DNA of 57,506 nucleotides from Aerococcaceae bacterium DSM 111176 (GTDB taxonomy: Bacteria > Bacillota > Bacilli > Lactobacillales > Aerococcaceae), in contig JACBXN010000003.1 in the NCBI GenBank assembly GCA_015863215.1, forward strand, positions 1 to 57,506. The letters are read 5' to 3'. The notes below the pieces were generated by a model. It had not been told where the DNA came from, ran no database searches, and saw nothing but the letters and a program-made list of their open reading frames with translations. Positions 45,367 through 52,807 of the stretch are shown piece by piece (the stretch's first letter is position 1; each line of letters opens with the position of its first letter). The translations under genes were made by a program, and so were the position numbers.

Positions 45367-46122
45367 ATGAAAGAGAAACTAAAACACCGCATATTTATTG
45401 TACTAGCCATCGGAATCATTCTGATCTTGAGTGAAATACTATTCAACTTAGTCTACGGCATTCTCTTTGGTGCAGGCGTCTTACTCCTACTCGGCAGTCT
45501 ATTTATCAAACACCTAACCACCGCCCGAATCGTCGCCATCTTAGGCGTCGTCATCTCCGGCATGGCCATCTTTATGACCAAATCAATCTGGTTCTTCCTC
45601 GTATTTATAGTGGTATTATATTTCCTCTACAATACAGATGTTGGCTTTGAATTTGCGCATTTTAATGAACAAACCATTCATCCATTCAAGGACCAAATTA
45701 ATAACAGCTATCAAGCCGTTCAAATTATTCAGCCACAAAGTAATCAAAGGTCAAGGTTGTCGCAAAGGAATATGATGGAATATGAAAATTCAGAACAGAC
45801 GGATTTTGAATTGCATGATATTAATTTGATTTACTTTGGTGGTAATAATATCGTCGATTTCGGTAATACAATGTTGCCGGATAAGGAAACAGTGGTTGTC
45901 ATTCAAAAATTATATGGCCGCATTCGAGTGATTGTGCCGATTGAGGTTGGGATTTCAATCAATGTCAGTGCCATTTCTGGAAAGGTCATCTTCGAACAGG
46001 AAACGTACCCATTAACAGGAGAGAATTTCCAGTGGATGAGCCCGGATTATTTAGAGTCGCCGCGGCAATTAAGATTCGTCATTTCAGTGGCGTTTGGGGA
46101 TGTTGAGGTGATTGTGTTATGA
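45367..46122 (+). CDS. liaF: LiaF-like membrane regulator
   Basis: 251 residues: about four membrane spans in the first 90 residues and a C-terminal soluble DUF2154-type domain (VVVIQKLYGRIRVIVPIEVGI, ISGKVIFEQE, AFGDVEVIVL). LiaF inhibits the LiaS kinase until the envelope is damaged. Four-base overlap with liaS. AAGGAGCG ribosome site. Order liaF-liaS-liaR supports the call. Confidence 0.9.
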   Translation: MKEKLKHRIFIVLAIGIILILSEILFNLVYGILFGAGVLLLLGSLFIKHLTTARIVAILGVVISGMAIFMTKSIWFFLVFIVVLYFLYNTDVGFEFAHFNEQTIHPFKDQINNSYQAVQIIQPQSNQRSRLSQRNMMEYENSEQTDFELHDINLIYFGGNNIVDFGNTMLPDKETVVVIQKLYGRIRVIVPIEVGISINVSAISGKVIFEQETYPLTGENFQWMSPDYLESPRQLRFVISVAFGDVEVIVL

Positions 46123-47153
46123 GTGCTCGTCGTTGGATTAATATATTTATTTTTAACTTACTTCAATTAACGACGTCGATTTTAGTTGTGTTCATTGTTA
46201 TTATTTATGGTTTAGATAGTGCCGACTGGGGGGATATTATTACTTTTCAGGTGATTAGTATTCCGCTCTACACTTGGTTGATTGCGTTTGTGGTCGTCAT
46301 GAGTGCGATTATTGCCTCGGTATTGGCGTACAATACGGGCCGGGATCATGATGTTATTCGGGCGAAAATAAATTGGCTTTTGCTGAATAAGTATAGTCAT
46401 CCAATTTTTAAACAAGAGGATCAGTCAGATTCGCTACTCAGTCAAGAAATTGAAGCATTGCGCTTGAATATGGTGCAGATGTCGAAGGATTTACAAGAAT
46501 TATCGGCAGCACCTACGTTTGTGGGTGAGGATACGAAAGATGAAATCATTGAGGGCGAGCGCTTGCGGATTGCGCGTGAGTTGCATGACTCGGTGAGTCA
46601 GGAATTGTTTGCGGCGACGATGATGATGTCGGCAATTAATTCAACCGTTGATGAAGCGGAGAATCCGATGTTGAAGCAACAAATTGACCGCGTGGAAGAT
46701 GTGATTGGGAGTGCGCAAACGGAAATGCGTGCGTTGTTATTACATCTGCGTCCGGTTGAATTGAAGGAACGTACGCTCAGTGAAGGGATTGAACATGTCC
46801 TGACTGAGTTTAATGGGAAGGTGCCGATTGATGTTGTTTGGCAATTGGATCCGGACGTGCAATTGGAGTCAGGGATTGAGGATCATCTTTTCCGAATTAC
46901 GCAAGAAGCGATTTCCAATACGCTCCGGCATGCTAAGGCCAAGCGTTTGGAGGTTTTCCTAACGCAGACGCATGACCATGTTCAGTTGAAAGTGATTGAT
47001 GATGGTAAAGGTTTTGATGTGACGAGTGTGCGCCAGTCTGGGAATTATGGGCTGACGAATATGCGCGAACGGGTTACGAGTATGGGTGGTACTTTAAATA
47101 TTAATAGTACTGCTAAGGGTACGATTATAACGATAAATATTCCAAAAACATAA
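46119..47153 (+). CDS. liaS: LiaS-like sensor histidine kinase
   Basis: 344 residues. Two N-terminal membrane spans (about 10-30 and 47-70) with a very short outer loop (intramembrane-sensing type), then HisKA_3 with phospho-acceptor H156 in RIARELHDSVSQE, and a HATPase domain with DDGKGFD and YGLTNMRERV. Senses cell-wall antibiotic stress through LiaF and phosphorylates LiaR. Confidence 0.92.
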   Translation: MSARRWINIFIFNLLQLTTSILVVFIVIIYGLDSADWGDIITFQVISIPLYTWLIAFVVVMSAIIASVLAYNTGRDHDVIRAKINWLLLNKYSHPIFKQEDQSDSLLSQEIEALRLNMVQMSKDLQELSAAPTFVGEDTKDEIIEGERLRIARELHDSVSQELFAATMMMSAINSTVDEAENPMLKQQIDRVEDVIGSAQTEMRALLLHLRPVELKERTLSEGIEHVLTEFNGKVPIDVVWQLDPDVQLESGIEDHLFRITQEAISNTLRHAKAKRLEVFLTQTHDHVQLKVIDDGKGFDVTSVRQSGNYGLTNMRERVTSMGGTLNINSTAKGTIITINIPKT

Positions 47154-47168
47154 AGAAAGAGCGAAATT

Positions 47169-47813
47169 ATGATAAAAGTATTATTAATTGACGACCACGA
47201 AATGGTCAGACTCGGCGTTTCGAGCTATTTGATGGTCCAACCTGATATTGAAGTGATTGGTGAAGCATCGAACGGACTTGCAGGGTACAATTTGGCGGTT
47301 GAACTAAAGCCAGATATCATTTTGATGGATCTGGTAATGGACGTGATGGACGGGATCGAATCAACTAAACGCATTATGGCTGAATGGCCAGAGGCTAAGA
47401 TTATTATCGTGACGTCATTTTTAGATGATGAAAAGGTATTTCCTGCCATCCAGGCGGGTGCTAAAAGCTATATTCTAAAAACGTCTAGTGCTGAGGACAT
47501 TGCCAACGCGATCCGTGAGACGCATCAGGGCGGGGAGGTAATGGGTCCCGAAGTGACCTCTAAATTAATCGAAGGCGAAGCCGAGCAGAACAAGCCTAAA
47601 TTGCATGATGAGTTAACAAACCGCGAGTTTGAGGTGTTGCAATGTGTGGCTAAAGGTTTTTCTAACCAGGAAATTGCGGACGAATTATTTATTAGTTTAA
47701 AAACGGTTAAGACACATGTGTCGAATATTTTGTCTAAATTACAAGTCAGTGACCGTACGCAAGCAACGATTTATGCGTATCAACATGATTTGATTGAGGA
47801 ACAAGAATCGTAG
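47169..47813 (+). CDS. liaR: LiaR-like response regulator
   Basis: 214 residues: receiver domain with acidic pocket D8-D9, phospho-acceptor D54 in IILMDLVMD, and K104-region KTSSA; then a LuxR-type HTH (LTNREFEVLQCVAKGFSNQE..., about 145-205). Third gene of the operon; 15 bp after liaS. Targets not visible in this window. Confidence 0.92.
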   Translation: MIKVLLIDDHEMVRLGVSSYLMVQPDIEVIGEASNGLAGYNLAVELKPDIILMDLVMDVMDGIESTKRIMAEWPEAKIIIVTSFLDDEKVFPAIQAGAKSYILKTSSAEDIANAIRETHQGGEVMGPEVTSKLIEGEAEQNKPKLHDELTNREFEVLQCVAKGFSNQEIADELFISLKTVKTHVSNILSKLQVSDRTQATIYAYQHDLIEEQES

Positions 47814-47913
47814 TTTGTTTAAGAAGTATGAGCTATACTTTTCAATAAGCATTAAATTATGATTAATGTATGAATACCTTTATAATGGGGGTATTGAAAT
47901 AGGAGGACTGTTT

Positions 47914-48234
47914 ATGAAAATAGAAGTGACAACGGCTGCGGCTGATTGGTTTAAAGAGAATGTTGGGTTGCCTGAGAATCAACAAGATGCGGGCGTGCGT
48001 TTTAAGATTAAAATTTACGCGTCGTCGCCGGTTAATCCTGGGTTTGGTTTAGCGATTGAGCCGAATGTGCCGGAGGATGCGGTTGCGGAATTTAGGACAG
48101 AGGATGGTTTGTTGTTCTTTGTTGAGCGTAGTGATGAATGGTTCTTCAATGGGCATGATTTGCGTGTTGATTTTGATGCGGATAATGATGAGCCTCAGTA
48201 TATTTATTTGAAGGATGGCGTAGCAATTAATTAA
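47914..48234 (+). CDS. HesB/IscA-like protein without cluster cysteines
   Basis: 106 residues from the ATG after AGGAGGAC (an earlier in-frame ATG at 47866 lacks a ribosome site). VTTAAADWFKENVGLPENQ and GVRFKIKIYASSP followed by FFVERSDEWFF, VDFDADNDEPQY fit the HesB-like YneR family. It contains no Cys at all, so it cannot ligate an Fe-S cluster as IscA does. Role unknown. Confidence 0.8.
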   Translation: MKIEVTTAAADWFKENVGLPENQQDAGVRFKIKIYASSPVNPGFGLAIEPNVPEDAVAEFRTEDGLLFFVERSDEWFFNGHDLRVDFDADNDEPQYIYLKDGVAIN

Positions 48235-48258
48235 GTCGCACTCGAAAGGTGAGATTAG

Positions 48259-49668
48259 ATGAAGATTTATCAGAATTATATTAATGGTGAATGGGTAGAT
48301 TCGGCGTCGGGTGAATTTTCTGATGTGATTAATCCGGCAACGGAAGAGGTGATCGCTCAGGTTACTTCAAGTAATGAAGCGGATGTTGATGCAGCGGTTG
48401 AAGCTGCAAATGCGGCATTTCCGGAATGGAATGAGATGGGCATTGAAGCGCGTAAGTTGCATCTTGAGCGTTTATACGACAAGATGGTTGAATACCAACA
48501 AGAAATTGCGAACACAATTGTAGAGGAATTAGGCGCTTCGCGTACTTTTTCTGAGAAAGCCCATGTGCCGCTGTCGGTTAATGAAATGCGTGCGACATTG
48601 GACGATATTTCGGATTTTAAATTTATTGACCAAATCGACAATGCGATCATTCAGAAGGAAGGCTTTGGTGTAGTTGCTTGTATTACGCCGTGGAATTATC
48701 CATTCAACCAAATTCAACGAAAAGTAACGCCTGCATTGGTAGCAGGAAATACGGTTGTTGTTAAACCGGCATCGGATACACCGATCTCAGCGATTTTATA
48801 TGCGAAGTTAGCGGATGAAGCTGGCTTACCTAAGGGCGTCTTTAATGTGGTTACAGGTTCAGGTGGAACGGTTGGCGATTATTTAGCTGGACATAAAGAT
48901 GTACCATTGATTTCATTTACAGGTTCAACGGAAGTTGGGCGTGGTTTATATGAAAAAGCGAGCCCAACAATTAAGAAAATGATTCTAGAATTGGGTGGTA
49001 AGTCTGTAATGTTAGGACTTCCTGGCGCAGATAAATTTAAAGCAGTGAAGCAAGCAGCAGATACTGTTTTAAATAATCAAGGTCAAACTTGTGCAGCGTT
49101 AACGCGTTTATTAGTGCCTGAATCGGAATATGATGAGTATTTAGAGGTCATTAAAGACTATTATGCAAACAATGCGGCTGTTGGTTCGCCGGATTCTCAT
49201 GATACAAAAGTGGGACCAATGGTTTCAAAACGTCAAATGGAGACAGTTTTAGAGTATATCGAAAAAGGGAAAGCAGAAGGCGCTGAACTCTTGATTGGTG
49301 GTAACGCGATTGAGGGAACTGGTTACTATGTGGAACCAACTGTGTTTGTTGATGTGACGAATGATATGACGATCGCTCAGGAAGAAATCTTTGGCCCTGT
49401 GTTGTCTGTGATTAAGTATAAGACAGTTGAAGAAGCGATTGATATCGCGAACGATACGCCATTTGGTTTATCGGGTGCGGTTACTGGTCCGGATAGAAAT
49501 GAAGCGATTAAAGTGGCTAAGAAAATTCGTACCGGAAATGTGTATGTTAACCAAGGAGCGCGTTCACCGCGTGCACCGTTTGGTGGGTATAAGGAATCTG
49601 GTTTAGGTCGTGAGAATGGGCTGTATGGTGTTGAGGATTATTTAGAGATTAAAGCGATTATGGCTTAG
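48259..49668 (+). CDS. NAD(P)-dependent aldehyde dehydrogenase
   Basis: 469 residues, full length ALDH. TPWNYPFNQ with N146, FTGSTEVGR, general base E244 in LELGGKS, and catalytic C278 in NNQGQTCAALTR; C-terminal YVNQGARSPRAPFGGYKESGLGRE. Several ALDH families have this pattern, so succinate-semialdehyde or other aldehydes cannot be told apart. AAAGGTGAG ribosome site; possibly co-transcribed with the HesB-like gene 24 bp upstream. Confidence 0.9.
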   Translation: MKIYQNYINGEWVDSASGEFSDVINPATEEVIAQVTSSNEADVDAAVEAANAAFPEWNEMGIEARKLHLERLYDKMVEYQQEIANTIVEELGASRTFSEKAHVPLSVNEMRATLDDISDFKFIDQIDNAIIQKEGFGVVACITPWNYPFNQIQRKVTPALVAGNTVVVKPASDTPISAILYAKLADEAGLPKGVFNVVTGSGGTVGDYLAGHKDVPLISFTGSTEVGRGLYEKASPTIKKMILELGGKSVMLGLPGADKFKAVKQAADTVLNNQGQTCAALTRLLVPESEYDEYLEVIKDYYANNAAVGSPDSHDTKVGPMVSKRQMETVLEYIEKGKAEGAELLIGGNAIEGTGYYVEPTVFVDVTNDMTIAQEEIFGPVLSVIKYKTVEEAIDIANDTPFGLSGAVTGPDRNEAIKVAKKIRTGNVYVNQGARSPRAPFGGYKESGLGRENGLYGVEDYLEIKAIMA

Positions 49669-49702
49669 GGCCTAGGTTAGAGATTGCGAATTGAGATAAA
49701 AG

Positions 49703-49731
49703 GAAATCACAGGAATGTGGTTTCTTTTTTT
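49703..49731 (+). terminator. terminator after aldehyde dehydrogenase gene
   Basis: GAAATCACA-ggaa-TGTGGTTTC followed by TTTTTTT. Confidence 0.85.
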
Positions 49732-49742
49732 GGGTTTGGGGG

Positions 49743-49846
49743 GATTTGCGGAATACAGCTCACCATTTTCTCCGTGGGGGGCGCCTTCATAACTTGCTGA
49801 GCTTGTTGTTGCTTTAGTAACATTACAAGCTTACATGCGGGAATAT
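49743..49846 (-). repeat. dispersed hairpin-tail element, copy b
   Basis: Read on the minus strand: TATTCCCGCATGT, then AAGCTTGTAA..CAAGCT around GTTACT-aa-AGcAAC, then CCCACGGAGAAAATGGTG, GCTGTAT-tcc-GCAAAT. The first 13 bases are identical to the csp-downstream repeats, and the hairpin follows the same plan with different paired bases. Confidence 0.75.
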
Positions 49847-49937
49847 CTGCAGTTTAATAAATGAGTAATAATTCTGATTAATTTGGATTGTTATACCCTG
49901 TAGATTTAGCTGCGGTTATTCCGGACTATTTTGGCTA

Positions 49938-49972
49938 GAGTATTTCTAAGTGCTTTGCACAAGAAATACTAA
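49938..49972. repeat. solo hairpin AGTATTTCT..AGAAATACT
   Basis: AGTATTTCT-aa-GTGC-ttt-GCAC-a-AGAAATACT: a two-part stem like the neighbouring elements, set between copies b and a. Confidence 0.7.
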
Positions 49973-50043
49973 GCTCGGCTGGTTAAAGTAATGACAAACT
50001 ATATGTATTTTAAGATGCATTATGTTATTAGACTGCATTTATT

Positions 50044-50146
50044 ACGCATACAAGTCTGTAAGGCACTAAAGTGCCAACAGCCTTAGTAGCTGCGCCAAAA
50101 TCCCTTGTTCCCACGGGAAAATGGTGCGCTGTATTTCGCAAATTAG
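50044..50146 (+). repeat. dispersed hairpin-tail element, copy a
   Basis: ACGCATAC then AAGTCTGTAA-GGCACT-aa-AGTGCC-AACAGCCTT, followed by GTTCCCACGGGAAAATGGTG and GCTGTAT-ttc-GCAAATT. Compared with the csp repeats, GCCACT/AGTGGC has become GGCACT/AGTGCC (paired change), as has the outer stem. Confidence 0.78.
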
Positions 50147-50163
50147 TTAGTTAGATATAAAAA

Positions 50164-50425
50164 ATGCACCTTCTGGAATTTGAGAGTAGGGGATGCAAAA
50201 AAAATGCCTCCTCTGGAATATTAAAGTGAGGGGAGGCGTTATGAACCAAGTTATTGCATCGGCATCTAATTTGTGTGTGCCATGAACCAAATTGGTACAT
50301 CGGCATCTAATTTGTGTGCGCCATGAACCAAATTGGTACATCGGCATCTAATTTGTGTGCGCCATGGACCAAGTTGGTACATCGGCATCTAATTTGTGTG
50401 TGTCATGAACCAAGTTGGTGCATCA
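50164..50425. repeat. inverted-repeat array 6 (41-bp period)
   Basis: Units ATGAACCAAATTGGTACATCG... begin at 50241, 50282, 50323, 50364 and 50405, exactly 41 bp apart. TTGGT..ACCAA arms with inner CAT..ATG and GGC..GCC pairs form one stem per unit. Two related, diverged units with TGGAAT cores (50171 and 50211, 40 bp apart) precede them. Short frames crossing the array are repeat translations, not genes. Confidence 0.88.
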
Positions 50426-50515
50426 GTTTCTCAATTACTCTACACTTTCATTCTGTAACTAGTCTCATTAAGAGAATCTTCATTCAACTACAAACTTCGG
50501 GGACTTTAAGTAGTG

Positions 50516-50650
50516 GTCAATTTCTGATGAAATTGACTTCCTTTATTAAAAGAGGCTTTTAGGCTGCGCCTAAAGGCTACATTATTTATAAGGTCGAGTC
50601 GCTTAGGCGACTCCTCAATTCAATCCCTTTGTTTGTTGTGGAGAGTTTGT
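50516..50650 (-). repeat. modular dispersed element, copy 6 (C-B-A, inverted)
   Basis: Module C GTCAATTTC-tgat-GAAATTGAC (50516-50537), B around TTTTAGGC-tgc-GCCTAAA (50555-50577), A GAGTCGC-ttag-GCGACTC (50596-50613). Orientation is reversed as in copy 1. The flank CAATCCCTTTGTTTGTTGTG is the complement-like counterpart of the GGGATCAAAAG flank. Confidence 0.85.
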
Positions 50651-50717
50651 TTGGTTTCATGATTGGTGACCTAAAAATCTGCATCTTAAAACTCAATTCT
50701 ACTCGATCTATATAAAG

Positions 50718-50823
50718 GATGCATTAATTTGCATCCCCGCCTCTCAACTTCATTCCAATGCCCATGCACCAACCTGTTGCATCACCACTAAAATTCTCAT
50801 GCTGATGCAACAAGTTGGTGCAT
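50718..50823. repeat. two inverted repeats with GATGCA arms
   Basis: GGATGC-attaattt-GCATCC (about 50718-50737) and a 20-bp imperfect pair ATGCACCAAC-c-TGTTGCATC (50764-50783) / GATGCAACA-a-GTTGGTGCAT (50804-50823) around a 20-bp spacer. The ACCAA/TTGGT cores relate them to array 6. The rest of 50824-51031 shows nothing clear. Confidence 0.75.
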
Positions 50824-51031
50824 CCACAACTAAATACTTATACCTTCTCTAATCGGAGGTTAAAACAACGTACCCACTCAAATTGAAATTATTATCAATG
50901 GTGAGTACCATACTTTTCCTAAGTTAATAAGGCTTTTTTATGAATTAAATGGCACATTTTCGTGAAATGGGTGTCTATTAATTGTGCGGTGGCGGGCGGA
51001 GGAGTACAATAAATTTAGGAGGCGAGATGTG

Positions 51032-51796
51032 ATGAGAAAATTTGTCAGAACCATTGTCGCGGTGGGAATTGTCACACAATTTGTAGGGCCACTCAACAGT
51101 TTTGGCGTATCGCCGTTTGCGTTAGAAACCCAAACGGTGCAAGCGCAATCGGCGACGCCGCAGGAACATGCGCAATATGTGGTGGACGGGCTGGCTGAAA
51201 TCTATCCAGACGACCGTTTGCCGACGTACGTATTGACGCCGGACATGCCGGAATACGTAACCGCTGCCACGACGAACAGGTCGGATCAGGAAAATTTCAA
51301 CATTTTCTATTATGCGGAGGACGAGCCTATCAAAATCAACGACCCGGCGGTCAATGAGTTGACGCCGATTGCGTCGCTGTCGAAGACGTCTTACGCGTCC
51401 GAGGAGGAAGCGGCTGGGGCGGTTGACCAGATTTTAGATTTGCAAGGTGAGGAAGTTGATTTAGGCTACGGTCACACTGGCTTTATGCAAGGTGCGGCCG
51501 GTTCGACTTACCTCAATTGGCAGGAGGGGAATTGGAGTTTGCTGATTCAGGCGAGCAATATGAACGGCGAGGACCCGATTCCGCTAGCTGAGGAAGTGGT
51601 GGATTACCTCAAGGAAGTCTATCTGCCCGCGCCCACTGACGTCGGTCAGATCACGCTGAAAGTTTCCGGTGACGGAAATTACGAGGACAACTCCGTTGTT
51701 TGGCACGAAGGCGCCGTTGTGTACGAGGTCAAGCATGCCGACCCGATGCACGCCGTAATCATGGCCGGTTCCATTTCCGAACCGACCGAGCAGTAG
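51032..51796 (+). CDS. secreted protein of unknown function, GC-rich
   Basis: 254 residues. A signal peptide (RKFVRTIVAVGIVTQFVGPL..., cleavage near VQA-QS) is followed by a soluble domain with PDMPEYVTAAT, FNIFYYAEDEPI, GYGHTGFMQGAAGSTYLNWQEG, NWSLLIQAS and HEGAVVYEVKH. I do not recognise a named family. No lipobox, no LPxTG, no membrane anchor. I start at the ATG after AGGAGGCGAG; an earlier ATG-containing frame start at 50984 lacks a site. GC content and codons (GCG, CCG, GAC) differ clearly from neighbours, hinting at transfer. Flanked by arrays 6 and 7. Confidence 0.75.
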   Translation: MRKFVRTIVAVGIVTQFVGPLNSFGVSPFALETQTVQAQSATPQEHAQYVVDGLAEIYPDDRLPTYVLTPDMPEYVTAATTNRSDQENFNIFYYAEDEPIKINDPAVNELTPIASLSKTSYASEEEAAGAVDQILDLQGEEVDLGYGHTGFMQGAAGSTYLNWQEGNWSLLIQASNMNGEDPIPLAEEVVDYLKEVYLPAPTDVGQITLKVSGDGNYEDNSVVWHEGAVVYEVKHADPMHAVIMAGSISEPTEQ

Positions 51797-51806
51797 ATTT
51801 ATGAAG

Positions 51807-51836
51807 CAGATGACCTTAACCAGTCATCTGTTTTTT
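51807..51836 (+). terminator. terminator after secreted protein gene
   Basis: CAGATGAC / GTCATCTG hairpin followed by TTTTTTG. Confidence 0.88.
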
Positions 51837-51885
51837 GTTTGGAGAAAGTGGGGTAGATGGGAGGAAGAGAGTAGTCGGAATTGAT

Positions 51886-52240
51886 GTTAGTTTTGATGGA
51901 TCTGAGTGTGGCGTCAAAACTTAGGGTTGGAATTGAAGTTAGTTTTTATGAATCTGAGTGTGGCGTCAAAACTTTAGGGTTGGAATTGAAGTTAGTTTTT
52001 ATGAATCTGAGTGTGGCGTCAAAACTTAGGGTTGAAATTGAAGTTAGTTTTGATGAATCTGAGTGTGGCATCAAAACTTTGGGTTGGAATTGAAGTTAGT
52101 TTTTATGAATCTGAGTGTGGCGTCAAAACTTAGGGTTGGAATTGAAGTTAGTTTTTATGAATCTGAGTGTGGCGTCAAAACTTAGGGTTGAAATTGAAGT
52201 TAGTTTTGATGAATCTGAGTGTGGCATCAAAACTTCGAAC
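51886..52240. repeat. inverted-repeat array 7 (seven units, 52-53-bp period)
   Basis: GTTAGTTTT begins units at 51886, 51938, 51991, 52043, 52095, 52147 and 52199. Each holds AGTTTTGATG-N13-CATCAAAACT or a variant; copies 4 and 7 are perfectly paired (for example 52046-52055 with 52069-52078), others carry G-T or single mismatches. Two unit subtypes alternate, suggesting block duplication. Confidence 0.92.
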
Positions 52241-52278
52241 TAGTATGTAGTTTAGTTTTGACGAATATGTATGTGTGT

Positions 52279-52715
52279 ACAAACTCCCACGCCAAAACCA
52301 CGTTGCAGTTGAACAGCATCCCCATTTTATTAAACTCCAACGCCAAAATCACGTTGCAGTTTAACGGAATCTCCTATTTATTAAACTCCGACACCAAAAC
52401 CACCCTGCAGTTTAATGGAATCTCCTATTTATTAAACTCCGCCGTCAAAACCACGTTGCAGTTTAACGCCATCCCCAATTTATTAAACTCCAACGCCAAA
52501 ACCACCCTGCAGTTTAACGGAATCCCTAATTTATTAAACTCCAACGCCAAAACCATGTTGTAGTTTAACGGAATCCCTAATTTATTAAACTCCGACGTCA
52601 AAACCACCTTGTAGTTTAACGGAATCTCCTATTTATTAAACTCCGACGCCAAAACCACCTTGTAGTTTAACGGAATCTCCTATTTATTAAACTCAAATGC
52701 CAAAATCGCTTTGGA
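52279..52715. repeat. inverted-repeat array 8 (51-bp period)
   Basis: TTAAACT arms at 52330, 52381, 52432, 52483, 52534, 52585, 52636 and 52687, each exactly 51 bp apart, with a degenerate start at 52279. Spacing is TTAAACT-N21-AGTTTAA-N16, the same 7-21-7-16 geometry as array 2. The 21-bp segment is conserved (CC(A/G)ACGCCAAAACCAC...). An open frame of 114 codons crosses it but is only repeat translation. Confidence 0.92.
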
Positions 52716-52753
52716 GTTGAACGCAATGCTCAGTTTCCGCCCAATTCAATCCC

Positions 52754-52793
52754 AAACAAAAAAGACCAAACAGCCATTCAGGCCATTTGGTCT
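52754..52793 (-). terminator. terminator of asd
   Basis: AGACCAAA-tg-GCC / GGC-tg-TTTGGTCT stem on the minus strand followed by TTTTTTG. Confidence 0.88.
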
Positions 52794-52807
52794 CCTAAAA
52801 TTAATTC

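Noticed and set aside
49743-50146. Integron attC sites or insertion sequence ends
   Set aside because: The two-part hairpins recall attC, but core GTT/AAC sites, an integrase and gene cassettes are absent; no transposase is present.
50147-50562. Short frames around array 6
   Set aside because: Translations of a 41-bp repeat on both strands, lacking start signals.
52219-52607. 114-codon frame (and antisense frame) across array 8
   Set aside because: The protein is only the 51-bp repeat translated (17 codons per unit, so no stop builds up); no ribosome site or known domain.
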